The notes beneath the pieces were generated by a model. The model was not told the DNA's origin. It saw only the letters and a list, made by a program, of their open reading frames with translations, and ran no database searches. The position numbers and the translations under genes were made by a program. This document shows positions 17,289 to 26,017 of a stretch of 64,000 bases of DNA, in pieces. The DNA comes from Lishizhenia tianjinensis (lineage in GTDB: Bacteria > Bacteroidota > Bacteroidia > Flavobacteriales_D > Crocinitomicaceae): assembly GCF_900116425.1 (NCBI RefSeq), contig NZ_FPAS01000002.1:514537-578536 (forward strand). The letters run 5' to 3'. Every line of letters starts with the position of its first letter. Position 1 is the first letter of the stretch.

Positions 17289-19466
17289 ATGAATGTGAGT
17301 GATTTAACGGGTGCTCTACGCAAGTATTTTGGGTACGATAAATTCCGCGGTGACCAAGAAAAAATCATTAGAAACATCTTAGAAGGACAAAATACCTTCG
17401 TAATAATGCCAACAGGTGGTGGGAAATCTATGTGCTACCAATTGCCGGCCTTATTATCAGAGGGTGTATCTATCGTGGTTTCTCCTTTGATTGCCCTGAT
17501 GAAGAACCAAGTAGATGCGATTAGAAATGTGAGCGAGGATGATAGTGTTGCACATGTCTTAAACAGTTCTTTATCGAAAACTGAAGCCAACAAAGTGAAG
17601 CAAGACATTAGGGATGGGAAAACCAAACTTTTGTACGTTGCTCCAGAATCATTAACGAAAAAAGAAAATGTTGATTTCTTCAATCAAGTGAACATTTCCT
17701 TTTTTGCCATTGATGAGGCCCACTGTATTTCTGAATGGGGGCATGACTTTAGACCAGAGTACAGAAGACTAAGAGAGATTTTTGAGCAAATTTCTAACGT
17801 TCCTATCATCGCATTAACGGCTACGGCAACACCTAAAGTTCAACACGATATTCAAAAGAATTTGAACATGTTGGATGCAACCGTGTTCAAAGATTCATTC
17901 AATAGAGATAACCTTTACTACGAGGTTAGACCTAAGAAAGAGGTCGAAAAAGAGATTATCAAATACATCCGTTCTAAGCAAGGTAAATCTGGTATTATTT
18001 ACTGTTTAAGTCGTAAAAAAGTTGAGCAACTGGCTGAAGTTTTGCGCGTAAATGGTATCAATGCTTTGGCCTACCACGCAGGTATGGATGCTTCTACAAG
18101 AGCCAAGCATCAAGATGCTTTCTTGATGGAAGAAGTAGATGTGATTGTTGCAACCATTGCCTTTGGAATGGGAATCGATAAACCGGATGTGCGTTTTGTG
18201 ATTCACCATGATATTCCTAAATCGTTGGAAAGCTATTACCAAGAAACAGGTAGAGCCGGTAGAGATGGTGGAGAAGGAGAGTTGTTGACTTTCTATTCTT
18301 ACAAGGATATAGAGAAATTAGAGAAATTCTTACAAGGAAAACCAGTTGCGGAACAAGAAATTGGTAGACAATTATTGTTTGAGATTGTTTCTTATGCTGA
18401 GTCTTCTATTTGTAGAAGAAAATATTTGTTACACTATTTCGGAGAAGAGTTCGATGAGAAGAACTGTAACAGCATGTGTGATAACTGTAAGCACCCGAAA
18501 GAAACCATGGAGGGTAAAGAGTATGTTCAGCTCTTGTTACAAGCCGTAGTAGAATTGAAGGAAATGCAGAAGGCCAAACACATTTGTGCTTTCTTAGCTG
18601 GAAAAGATACGGCTGAAATTAGCACTTATAAACACGATAAATTGCCGCTCTACGGAAAAGGTAAGGAAAGAGATGAGGCGTTTTGGAATGCTGTAATGCG
18701 CCAATGTTTAGTAGCTAAATTAGTGGCGAAAGATATTGAATCTTACGGGGTGATAAAAATGACGGAAGAAGGTCATGATTTCATCAAAGAGCCTAAGCAT
18801 TTCATGTTGATTAAGGAGAATGACTTTAGTAGTGCTTCCGACGAGGTGAACATCAACAACAATGCAAAAGGAGCATTTGATGAGGTGTTGTACCAATCTA
18901 TGTTAGATTTACGTAAGCAAATCTCTAAAGAAAAAGGAATTCCTCCCTTTGTGATTTTCCAAGAGTCTTCACTTAAGGATATGAGTTTCCAATACCCAAT
19001 TACGGTAGAAGAACTAACCAATATTCAAGGAGTTGGACAAGGAAAGGCAAAACGTTACGGGGCACCTTTCTTAGCATTGATTAAACAATACGTTGAAGAG
19101 AACGATATCGAAAGACCGCAAGATCTGGTTGTGAAGCAATTGGTGAATAAAAGTGGAATGAAAGTACGTTTGATTCAAAACATCGATAGAAAATTACCTC
19201 TTGAAGATATAGGTTCTTCTCAAGGGAAAAGCTTAAATGAAGTATTGGATGAAATTGAAATGATCGTACAATCAGGTACGCGTGTGAACATCAACTACTA
19301 CATAGATGATATGTTGGATGATGGAGAGCAAGAAGAGATTTACGAATATTTCTCAGACGCTGAAACAGATGACCTTAAAGAAGCTTACGAAGAGTTTGAT
19401 GGGGATTACAGCGAAGAAGAATTAAGACTTATGCGTATTAAGTTTATGTCAGAAATGGCCAACTAA
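17289..19466 (+). CDS. recQ: ATP-dependent DNA helicase RecQ
   Basis: 725 aa, normal for the longer RecQ type. Walker A PTGGGKSMCYQ, motif II DEAHCISEWGHDFRP, motif VI QETGRAGRDG, then the RecQ zinc-binding cysteines (SSICRRKY, CNSMCDNC), winged helix, and an HRDC domain at about 530-605 (PPFVIFQESSLKDM, NIQGVGQGKAKRYG). An acidic C-terminal extension of about 100 residues follows. Unwinds 3'-tailed and branched DNA in recombination and fork repair. It has its own promoter and a terminator. Confidence 0.96.
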   Translation: MNVSDLTGALRKYFGYDKFRGDQEKIIRNILEGQNTFVIMPTGGGKSMCYQLPALLSEGVSIVVSPLIALMKNQVDAIRNVSEDDSVAHVLNSSLSKTEANKVKQDIRDGKTKLLYVAPESLTKKENVDFFNQVNISFFAIDEAHCISEWGHDFRPEYRRLREIFEQISNVPIIALTATATPKVQHDIQKNLNMLDATVFKDSFNRDNLYYEVRPKKEVEKEIIKYIRSKQGKSGIIYCLSRKKVEQLAEVLRVNGINALAYHAGMDASTRAKHQDAFLMEEVDVIVATIAFGMGIDKPDVRFVIHHDIPKSLESYYQETGRAGRDGGEGELLTFYSYKDIEKLEKFLQGKPVAEQEIGRQLLFEIVSYAESSICRRKYLLHYFGEEFDEKNCNSMCDNCKHPKETMEGKEYVQLLLQAVVELKEMQKAKHICAFLAGKDTAEISTYKHDKLPLYGKGKERDEAFWNAVMRQCLVAKLVAKDIESYGVIKMTEEGHDFIKEPKHFMLIKENDFSSASDEVNINNNAKGAFDEVLYQSMLDLRKQISKEKGIPPFVIFQESSLKDMSFQYPITVEELTNIQGVGQGKAKRYGAPFLALIKQYVEENDIERPQDLVVKQLVNKSGMKVRLIQNIDRKLPLEDIGSSQGKSLNEVLDEIEMIVQSGTRVNINYYIDDMLDDGEQEEIYEYFSDAETDDLKEAYEEFDGDYSEEELRLMRIKFMSEMAN

Positions 19467-19486
19467 ACGCAACAAATTATAAGAGA

Positions 19487-19518
19487 AAAGCGGACAATTA
19501 ATGTTGTTCGCTTTTTTT
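19487..19518 (+). terminator. recQ terminator
   Basis: Eleven-pair stem (AAAGCGGACAA at 19487-19497 with TTGTTCGCTTT at 19504-19514, one G-U), 6-nt loop, then a T run to 19518. Confidence 0.85.
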
Positions 19519-19553
19519 ATGTCCATTTGTTACACAATCAATCTGTAAGAAAT

Positions 19554-19607
19554 TTTAGTTTTATACGACGAAACTAAATCCATAGGAAATGTGTTAACGT
19601 ACCTATG
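19554..19607 (+). promoter_or_regulatory. Two inverted repeats upstream of arsM
   Basis: TTTAGTTT (19554-19561), 9 nt, AAACTAAA (19571-19578), and then CATAGG (19581-19586) with CCTATG (19602-19607) around a GTTAAC core. The pair fills the space between the recQ terminator and arsM and could hold operators; no ArsR-type gene is in the window. Confidence 0.4.
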
Positions 19608-19637
19608 TAAAATAGACATTAATCATAGACGACAAAT

Positions 19638-20693
19638 ATGAGTGAAATACATACTTCAGTACAAGAATATTACGGGAAGGAACTCGAGAAATCAGAAGAT
19701 TTAAAAACCAATGCGTGTTGCACTTTAACAGCTCCACCCAAACACATCATGGAGGCTTTAAGAGAGGTTCATGATGAGGTACAAGCCAAATATTATGGTT
19801 GTGGTTTAACCATTCCTTCTAAAGTGGAAGGACTTAAAATTTTGGACCTAGGTTCAGGGTCTGGTAGAGATTGTTACATCGCCGCAAAATTGGTAGGAGA
19901 ACATGGTGAAGTAGTTGGTGTGGATATGACAGACGAACAGTTAGCCGTGGCCAACAAGCACATAGAATATCATAGAGAGCAATTTGGATATGCGACTTCA
20001 AATGTTCGTTTTTTGAAAGGGAATATAGAAGCATTAGACGAATTGGATTTAGAGCCAGGTAGTTTTGATTTAATCATCTCTAACTGTGTGATAAACTTAG
20101 CAGAGAACAAAGAAAAAGTTTTACGTGATGCCTTTGCTTTGTTGAAATCAGGCGGTGAAATGTATTTTTCTGATGTTTATGCCGATAGAAGATTCCCCGT
20201 TGAATTGCAAAAAGACCCAGTACTTTGGGGAGAATGTATTTCTGGGGCTTTGTATTGGAATGATTTCTTAAACATCGCTAAAAGGGTAGGTTTTACTGAT
20301 CCTAGAGCAGTGGAAAACAAAGTGATAACTGTTGAGAATCCTGAACTAGAAGAGAAGTTGGGCGACATCAATTGCTTTAGTGTGACCTACCGTCTGTTTA
20401 AAATTGATGGTTTAGAATCTGATTGTGAAGATTATGGTCAGGCCGTTAAATACAAAGGAACGATAGCTGAAGAAAAAGCTTCTTTTGATTTAGATGATCA
20501 CCACAATTTTCCGGCAGGTAAAGTAATGCCCGTTTGTGGAAATACTTACAAGATGTTACACGATACCCGTTTTAAAGAGGATTTCGAATTCTACGGAGAT
20601 TGGAGTACGCACTACGGTATCTTTGAAGGATGCGGAGGAGCTATGCCTTTCAGTGTTGGAGGAGAGGATAGTGCAGCAGCTTCTTGTTGCTAA
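19638..20693 (+). CDS. arsM: Arsenite S-adenosylmethionine methyltransferase ArsM
   Basis: 351 aa. SAM-binding Rossmann motif ILDLGSGSGRDC (68-79). Four cysteines line up with the As(III)-site cysteines described for algal ArsM (44, 72, 174, 224): here Cys27, Cys55, Cys150 and Cys200, with the 28- and 50-residue spacings kept. The C-terminal third (GNTYKMLHDTRF, GCGGAMPF) ends in a CC pair, as in many ArsM proteins. It converts As(III) to methylated arsenicals. It stands alone: no arsR, arsC or efflux gene is near. Confidence 0.9.
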   Translation: MSEIHTSVQEYYGKELEKSEDLKTNACCTLTAPPKHIMEALREVHDEVQAKYYGCGLTIPSKVEGLKILDLGSGSGRDCYIAAKLVGEHGEVVGVDMTDEQLAVANKHIEYHREQFGYATSNVRFLKGNIEALDELDLEPGSFDLIISNCVINLAENKEKVLRDAFALLKSGGEMYFSDVYADRRFPVELQKDPVLWGECISGALYWNDFLNIAKRVGFTDPRAVENKVITVENPELEEKLGDINCFSVTYRLFKIDGLESDCEDYGQAVKYKGTIAEEKASFDLDDHHNFPAGKVMPVCGNTYKMLHDTRFKEDFEFYGDWSTHYGIFEGCGGAMPFSVGGEDSAAASCC

Positions 20694-20714
20694 GAGAACG
20701 ATAATATTTAAAAG

Positions 20715-20744
20715 AAGGACTGTCTGTTGAGACGGTCCTTTTTT
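20715..20744 (+). terminator. arsM terminator
   Basis: Eleven-pair stem (AAGGACTGTCT at 20715-20725, one T-G pair) with a GTTG loop, ending in a T run at 20739-20744. It sits between convergent arsM and the T9SS gene. Confidence 0.85.
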
Positions 20745-20745
20745 G

Positions 20746-22563
20746 TTAATACAACATATTAATATGTCCAAACTTAGTATGCACAAAAGCATCATCAGCA
20801 AAAGAATACTGTAATCTATAGCTAAAACAAGCGGTATTGGTAAGTTGGTTTTTAACCGTCCCATTCCAGAAGTCTTGGATGTCATTAGAATGGAAAACCA
20901 CCTTTCCCCACCTGTTGTAGATGATGAATTCGAATTGATCTAATGGACAACTAGTTACAGGTGATATTTCATCATTTACACCATTTTGGTTGGGTGTAAA
21001 AGTATTGGGTAGAAAAAGTACGCAATCACAATTTTCTGTTTCAATTAATAGGGTATCGCTTGTTTCAAAACAATTTTCAACACTTACCCAATAAGTTCCT
21101 GGTTCATTTACGATAAGTTCAGCTTGTGTAGATCCATCCTGCCATAGATAAGTTGAGTAGGGGTGATACGCATGTAAAGCAAGGGATGCATCATCACATA
21201 AGGTGGTGTCTGTTCCTAAATTGATTTGAGGAGCTGGAGGTGTGTAGATCAAAATGCTGTCTTCATACGTACACCCATTTTGCTCTACCGCTAAACTAAG
21301 GTTTTGGGTTTGAGTAATGGTTGTGGAATTTGAAGTAGAATTATCCGACCATAGGTAATTTGCATTGGAAAGATTAAAGGAGAAATTCAAGGTGTCACCT
21401 GGGCAAAAGATTGCAGTGTCATGATCGAATGAAAAGATTTGTTCGGGGAAGTAGTCTATCATTATATTGTCTGAGCTAGAGCAACCGTTTTTCGTGATTT
21501 CAAGAGTGTAAAAACCAGGGCTATTTACAGTAATGGTTGAGTCAGTTGATCCATTAGACCATAAATAGGAGTCGCCTTTGTATTGCGATGAAAGTGTTAA
21601 AGTTTCGTCTGGACATAAGGTGGAATCATTCCCAAGGTTAAGCGAGAAAGGTTCTTGTACATAAACCCAAACATCAAAAGTATCACATTGGGAATAGATA
21701 AGATAGTTCGTAGATTGTTGAGGACTTACCGTAAAATTGTTATTAGTCGAGAGTATTGTACTTGGATTTGTACTTTCTGCCCATCCAATAAAGCTATTAG
21801 AGTTTACGGTCAGGGTAGCAGAGGTATTCTGACAAATAGTAGTGTCAGATGAATGTGTTAAACAAGTTTCTTTAACTAAGATGTCATCAAAGAAATAATA
21901 AGAATATTCGTTGAATACAATGTCGTTATGATTTGTAGGTGTTAATGAAGTGTTTTGACCGTTACTAAAACAACCAAGGATTATATATTGAGAGGGACTT
22001 GACGCTGTGAAAGTTCCTGAAATTTTAACCCAGTTTACCGAATCCGCAATAATTTTTTGTTCAATAATTTGAGGAGTAAAATTTAATACATCAGATTGAA
22101 ACGAGTTAATAAGTGTATCAGAAAAATACATTCCAAGATTATTTGATGCAAATCTACTTTTTGCAGCTAAGGAAACATGAAACTCTGCATAATAATGCTG
22201 ACCAGGTGTTAGAGTTTGCAGCAATTGAGTTTGTATATATTCTCTCGAATTAGAATCATTGTAAATACTCGAACAATATGCGCCTACCATATTATTACCT
22301 GATTTTGGTAAATGATTCCATGGTGAGTTTAAGCAATAAATAGAACAAGTATTTGGTACATTAAGGCTAAAGAAATCTGAAGTTGCCAGAGTAGGTAAAT
22401 TCCAATCTTGAAAATAGCTATTAAATTGATTTACAGCTACACCTCCAACACAAGGTAGTGAAACCGTATTCTCAAAACTAGGGTTCGGAACTAGGTTTTG
22501 AGCTATTGTCCATAAACTAGCTGTGGAAAAGATAAAGAATAGTATTAGGTGCTTTAAATTCAT
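20746..22563 (-). CDS. Secreted adhesin-like protein with type B T9SS sorting domain
   Basis: 605 aa. Signal peptide, then NLVPNPSFE opening a jelly-roll-like domain (about 20-225), followed by at least three Ig-like repeats of about 85 residues, each starting with a CPDETL/CPGDTL-type turn and containing YLWSNGST, YLWSDNST or YLWQDGST. The C-terminus (FLPNTFTPNQNGVND, FIIYNRWGKVVF, FWNG) is the gliding-motility-associated/CHU_C sorting domain, marking export through the type IX system. Probably cell-surface; ligand unknown. Last gene of a likely minus-strand unit with the lipoprotein and aroA. Confidence 0.85.
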   Translation of the reverse strand: MNLKHLILFFIFSTASLWTIAQNLVPNPSFENTVSLPCVGGVAVNQFNSYFQDWNLPTLATSDFFSLNVPNTCSIYCLNSPWNHLPKSGNNMVGAYCSSIYNDSNSREYIQTQLLQTLTPGQHYYAEFHVSLAAKSRFASNNLGMYFSDTLINSFQSDVLNFTPQIIEQKIIADSVNWVKISGTFTASSPSQYIILGCFSNGQNTSLTPTNHNDIVFNEYSYYFFDDILVKETCLTHSSDTTICQNTSATLTVNSNSFIGWAESTNPSTILSTNNNFTVSPQQSTNYLIYSQCDTFDVWVYVQEPFSLNLGNDSTLCPDETLTLSSQYKGDSYLWSNGSTDSTITVNSPGFYTLEITKNGCSSSDNIMIDYFPEQIFSFDHDTAIFCPGDTLNFSFNLSNANYLWSDNSTSNSTTITQTQNLSLAVEQNGCTYEDSILIYTPPAPQINLGTDTTLCDDASLALHAYHPYSTYLWQDGSTQAELIVNEPGTYWVSVENCFETSDTLLIETENCDCVLFLPNTFTPNQNGVNDEISPVTSCPLDQFEFIIYNRWGKVVFHSNDIQDFWNGTVKNQLTNTACFSYRLQYSFADDAFVHTKFGHINMLY

Positions 22564-22643
22564 TTAGGAGGAGTTACTATTACCTGTTGTTGATAACAAC
22601 GGAGTGGCTAATGGTAAAGTTGGTGGTTGATTCGTGAAGAATT

Positions 22644-23009
22644 CTACTCTATAATCAAAGTAATCCTCACTCTCTCTTCTTTTGGTAAATCAAAATTATC
22701 AGCAGAAGATTGGCGTTTGATGTTGAACTCTATATAGTCTTCGCCTGTGTAATTGAATTCTGTAGAATAGAAATAAGAATAAGGGTAGAGTTCTGTTGAA
22801 TCAGAAAAGAACTCGCTGGTATCGGCGTGCAAAGGAGCAGTAATCATTTCCACTTCATCTTCGGCGCTGTTGACCATAAAATTGTAGACGTAATCTGTAT
22901 TTACTTTAACAGTGTCTGTGATATCTCGGGTAGGTGTGAGAAATACAGTTTTCTTGCAACTCATAAAAAAAGAAGCGCCAACGATAAGTAAAAATGCTAG
23001 TTTTTGCAT
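22644..23009 (-). CDS. Small lipoprotein, unknown function
   Basis: 121 aa. Signal sequence with lipobox FMSC (Cys17), followed by KKTVFLTP. The mature part is acidic, rich in Tyr/Glu and predicted mostly beta (YPYSYFYSTEF, YIEFNIKRQ, RVRITLIIE). It lies 33 nt after aroA and 80 nt before the T9SS gene. No family recognised. Confidence 0.6.
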   Translation of the reverse strand: MQKLAFLLIVGASFFMSCKKTVFLTPTRDITDTVKVNTDYVYNFMVNSAEDEVEMITAPLHADTSEFFSDSTELYPYSYFYSTEFNYTGEDYIEFNIKRQSSADNFDLPKEERVRITLIIE

Positions 23010-23042
23010 AAAGCACGGTTTGATGAGGTTAAAGTACTGAAT

Positions 23043-24254
23043 TTAAATCATTTTTTGAAGTTCCTCCCAGAAATTAGGGTAGGATTTGGCCACCACTTCC
23101 TGGTTCTGTATTTCTAATTCTCCTAAATGAACCAAGGGAGCAAAAGACATCGCCATTCTATGGTCTTCATAGGTGGCTATGCTCAAGTTTTTAGGAAGTG
23201 TTTGAAGTGTTTTTCCATGCACCTTAATGCTTTCACCCAAATCTTCCACTGCTATGTCTAAACGCGCCAATTCAGATTGTAAAGCTTTTACTCTATCCGT
23301 TTCCTTGATGCGTAAACTGTGTATGCCATCTAAATGTAATTCTACGCCTGTTACACCGCATAAAACAGCCAAAGTTTGGGCTAAGTCCGGACAGTTTTGA
23401 ACGTTTAACTTCAGTTCCGTAGGAAATTCTTTCGCTTCTTTCTTTAGGATAGCACCTTTAACATCAAAACTCGTTTCTATTCCAAAAACGGTTGCAATAG
23501 CGGCAATCACAGCATCTCCTTGTAAGGAGTTTTCTTGAAGTCCGGGTAAGTAAAGTTCTTCTAAATCAGATAAAATTAAAAAGCTGTACCAGTAGCTGGC
23601 TGCCGACCAATCGTTTTCAACCTTTAATTCTCCTCCTGAATACCTTCCTGGATTTACACGAATCTTATTTTCATAATGACGCAGAGTAATGCCGAATTGC
23701 TGCATCAATTCCAAGGTCATATTGATATAAGGTTTTGAAGCAGTTTTACCCTGGAGTTTGAAAAATAAACCATTGGGTAAAAGGGGGGCTACCATCAACA
23801 AAGCAGAGATGTACTGACTGCTTATACTGCTGTCTATCACCAATTCTTGACAAGCATTAATCGGTTGAAAAGGGTGAATTTCTAGAGGAGGATAAGCTTC
23901 CTCACCTAAGTAATTTATTTGGGCTCCTAAGCTACGTAAGGCATCAACTAAAATTCCAATAGGACGTTGATGCATGCGCTCTGTTCCTTGTAGGATGAAG
24001 CTGTCATTTTGCAAAGCGTAAAAAGCAGTGAGAAAACGCATGGTTGTACCCGCATCTTTTACATCTTTCACTTGTCCCTCATCTTGCAACAACTGCAACA
24101 TGGTTTGCGTGTCTCTGGCGTTAGAAAGATTAGAAATCACAATATCTTCCTTACTCAAAGCTTGGATAATTAATGCTCTATTGGCTATACTTTTACTTGC
24201 AGGAAGTTGTATTTCTTTCCCCTTAGGCAATGCGTTTATGCGTTTTAGCTTCAT
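23043..24254 (-). CDS. aroA: 3-phosphoshikimate 1-carboxyvinyltransferase (EPSP synthase)
   Basis: 403 aa, the shorter Bacteroidota form. Substrate and catalytic motifs: LPASKSIANRALI at the N-terminus, NARDTQTM, DAGTTMRFLTAF, SSQYISALL, and near the end RIKETDRV and YEDHRMAMSFAPL. It makes EPSP in the shikimate pathway. Phosphoshikimate and PEP-site residues (Lys19-Ser20, Arg/Asp in the cited motifs) are kept. Follows the 4-TM gene by 2 nt. Confidence 0.93.
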   Translation of the reverse strand: MKLKRINALPKGKEIQLPASKSIANRALIIQALSKEDIVISNLSNARDTQTMLQLLQDEGQVKDVKDAGTTMRFLTAFYALQNDSFILQGTERMHQRPIGILVDALRSLGAQINYLGEEAYPPLEIHPFQPINACQELVIDSSISSQYISALLMVAPLLPNGLFFKLQGKTASKPYINMTLELMQQFGITLRHYENKIRVNPGRYSGGELKVENDWSAASYWYSFLILSDLEELYLPGLQENSLQGDAVIAAIATVFGIETSFDVKGAILKKEAKEFPTELKLNVQNCPDLAQTLAVLCGVTGVELHLDGIHSLRIKETDRVKALQSELARLDIAVEDLGESIKVHGKTLQTLPKNLSIATYEDHRMAMSFAPLVHLGELEIQNQEVVAKSYPNFWEELQKMI

Positions 24255-24256
24255 GA

Positions 24257-24727
24257 CTAAAAATCAATTTTTCCGTGATGAATAGCTTTGCGCATGTAGA
24301 GTACTGCTCCAAGTCCAAAACCTAGAACTAAGGCGATGTCTGAAATGTGATAAAGCAATATGTTTCCTTCTAAAACAGCCATAGAACCTTGACTTTTCAA
24401 GAGGTCAATAATGGAATAGAAATGAATTCCCCAACCTATGATTCCAAAGACAAAAAAGGTTAACAAATGTTTGCCTGCCACCTTTACTTTTTCGATAGTT
24501 TCAAGGTTTTCATTCTTCATTAATGCAACGATCAATCCTAAGTTGACAGCAATTAATAACAATAAAATCAAAGGCATGAAAGGAGAGAGGTAGTACTCAA
24601 AGTTGTAGCCTACAATTCTAGAAATAAAGCGTTCTGAAAGTTCTTCTCTGTAATAAAACAAAAGGCCTGTAGCTGTTAGAAAAAGGAGGATTCCTGTCAA
24701 GGCTTTGTTACGAAGTAACTGTATCAT
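24257..24727 (-). CDS. Four-helix membrane protein, unknown function
   Basis: 156 aa with four hydrophobic segments (about 10-25, 47-70, 85-103, 128-146). It starts on the stop codon of the upstream gene (TAATG overlap) and ends 2 nt before aroA, so it is firmly inside this operon. No recognised family. Confidence 0.65.
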   Translation of the reverse strand: MIQLLRNKALTGILLFLTATGLLFYYREELSERFISRIVGYNFEYYLSPFMPLILLLLIAVNLGLIVALMKNENLETIEKVKVAGKHLLTFFVFGIIGWGIHFYSIIDLLKSQGSMAVLEGNILLYHISDIALVLGFGLGAVLYMRKAIHHGKIDF

Positions 24728-25983
24728 TATGTTTTTCGTTTTTTCTTTTTCGCCGCAGGGAAAAGAATATTGTTTAAGATTAATCTATAACCAGGTGAAT
24801 TAGGGTGTAGATTTAAATCCGTGGGAGGATCTCCAACTCTGTGTTGGTAATCTTCTGGGTCGTGCCCACCGTAAAATGTCCAAGTACCCATTCCGTGTTC
24901 TCCATGTATGTAACGCACGGTTCCAAGGTTTTGAGACTCTCCCATTATCGTCACATTAGACTTGATGTATTCTTTTCTGAAATCAGTAGTTTGACCATAA
25001 AAACCAGGGATAATATCTGTGTGACATTGAGTCAACATGGTAGGAACTACATCCCATTTAGCCGAGAAATCAAAAAGCGTGAAATAGTCATTTTTTTCAT
25101 TTACCGTTCTATGGTCTGTTGTACCATCAATTTCACTGTATTCATAGACCAAAGGGTTTTGCTCCAACTGGTAATTTTCAAAGGCGAAGGAGTTGCTGTA
25201 GTCGAGTTTTTCTTGACAGTTTGGATCAGCTGGATCACCGTCATACATGTCTTCACAAATATCCGTTTCATGCGCAGCTAAGGCAATATCATAACTATCT
25301 GTTCCACTGCACATGGTAAATAAAAATCCACCACCAAACACAAAGCTTTTGATGTTTTGGGCAACGGCTAATTTCATATCAGAAACTTTATCGAAGCCCA
25401 ATTTTCTGGCACTTTGTTCTAATTCTGCAACTTGCTGTCTGTACCAAGGAGCGTTTTTAAAACTAGCATAGAATTTTCCGTATTGTCCTGTAAAATCTTC
25501 ATGGTGTAAATGCAGCCAATCGTATTCGACCAATCCACCGGCTATTACTGTACTGTCGTAAACCTTGTCATAAGGAATTTCCGCGTATTCCATCACAAGT
25601 GTAACCGCATCATCCCAAGGTTGTTTTCCTCCAGGCGTGTAAACGGCAATCTTTGGCGCTTTTTCTAATTGTACAACTTCTTGGTTGACTTCAGGATTGG
25701 AAATTTCTCTTTTTATGGATTCAACTTGACCATCTGCCAAGATCTCATAACTCACGCCACGGATGATGAGCATGTCTTCTATCGTGCTTAGATGAGGCAT
25801 GAGAAAAGCACCTCCTCTGTAGTTCAATAACCATTCAATCACTACTTCATTTTCCAACACATAAAAAGCGGCACCGTAAGCTTTCAAATGATTGCTTTGT
25901 CCTGCATCCATTGGGACGATAATCTGCGTTGCTTTGGCTTGTAAACCAAGAACTAGAAAAAGAAAGAATAAGATTTTTTGCAT
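24727..25983 (-). CDS. Conserved exported protein often labelled asparagine synthetase B
   Basis: 418 aa. Signal peptide (MQKILFFLFLVLGLQAKA), then a region with a glutamine-amidotransferase-like flavour (KIAVYTPGGKQPWDDAVTLVM, GGLVEYDWLHLHHEDFTGQ, FVFGGGFLFTMCSGTDSYDIAL) and a C-terminal part with HGEHGMGTWTFYGGHDPEDYQH. I recall orthologues in Flavobacteria annotated as asparagine synthetase B, but no AsnB Ntn-hydrolase Cys2 or PP-loop is present, so that name looks wrong. Exported, possibly a surface or periplasmic enzyme of unknown reaction. The tail is very basic (AAKKKKRKT). Confidence 0.65.
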   Translation of the reverse strand: MQKILFFLFLVLGLQAKATQIIVPMDAGQSNHLKAYGAAFYVLENEVVIEWLLNYRGGAFLMPHLSTIEDMLIIRGVSYEILADGQVESIKREISNPEVNQEVVQLEKAPKIAVYTPGGKQPWDDAVTLVMEYAEIPYDKVYDSTVIAGGLVEYDWLHLHHEDFTGQYGKFYASFKNAPWYRQQVAELEQSARKLGFDKVSDMKLAVAQNIKSFVFGGGFLFTMCSGTDSYDIALAAHETDICEDMYDGDPADPNCQEKLDYSNSFAFENYQLEQNPLVYEYSEIDGTTDHRTVNEKNDYFTLFDFSAKWDVVPTMLTQCHTDIIPGFYGQTTDFRKEYIKSNVTIMGESQNLGTVRYIHGEHGMGTWTFYGGHDPEDYQHRVGDPPTDLNLHPNSPGYRLILNNILFPAAKKKKRKT

Positions 25984-26017
25984 GGCTTTGACCTTGTGAT
26001 TTCTCCTAAATTATGAA

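Noticed and set aside
24841-25319. Plus-strand frame of 146 codons opposite the exported protein gene
   Set aside because: Shadow of a well-supported signal-peptide-bearing gene in an operon.
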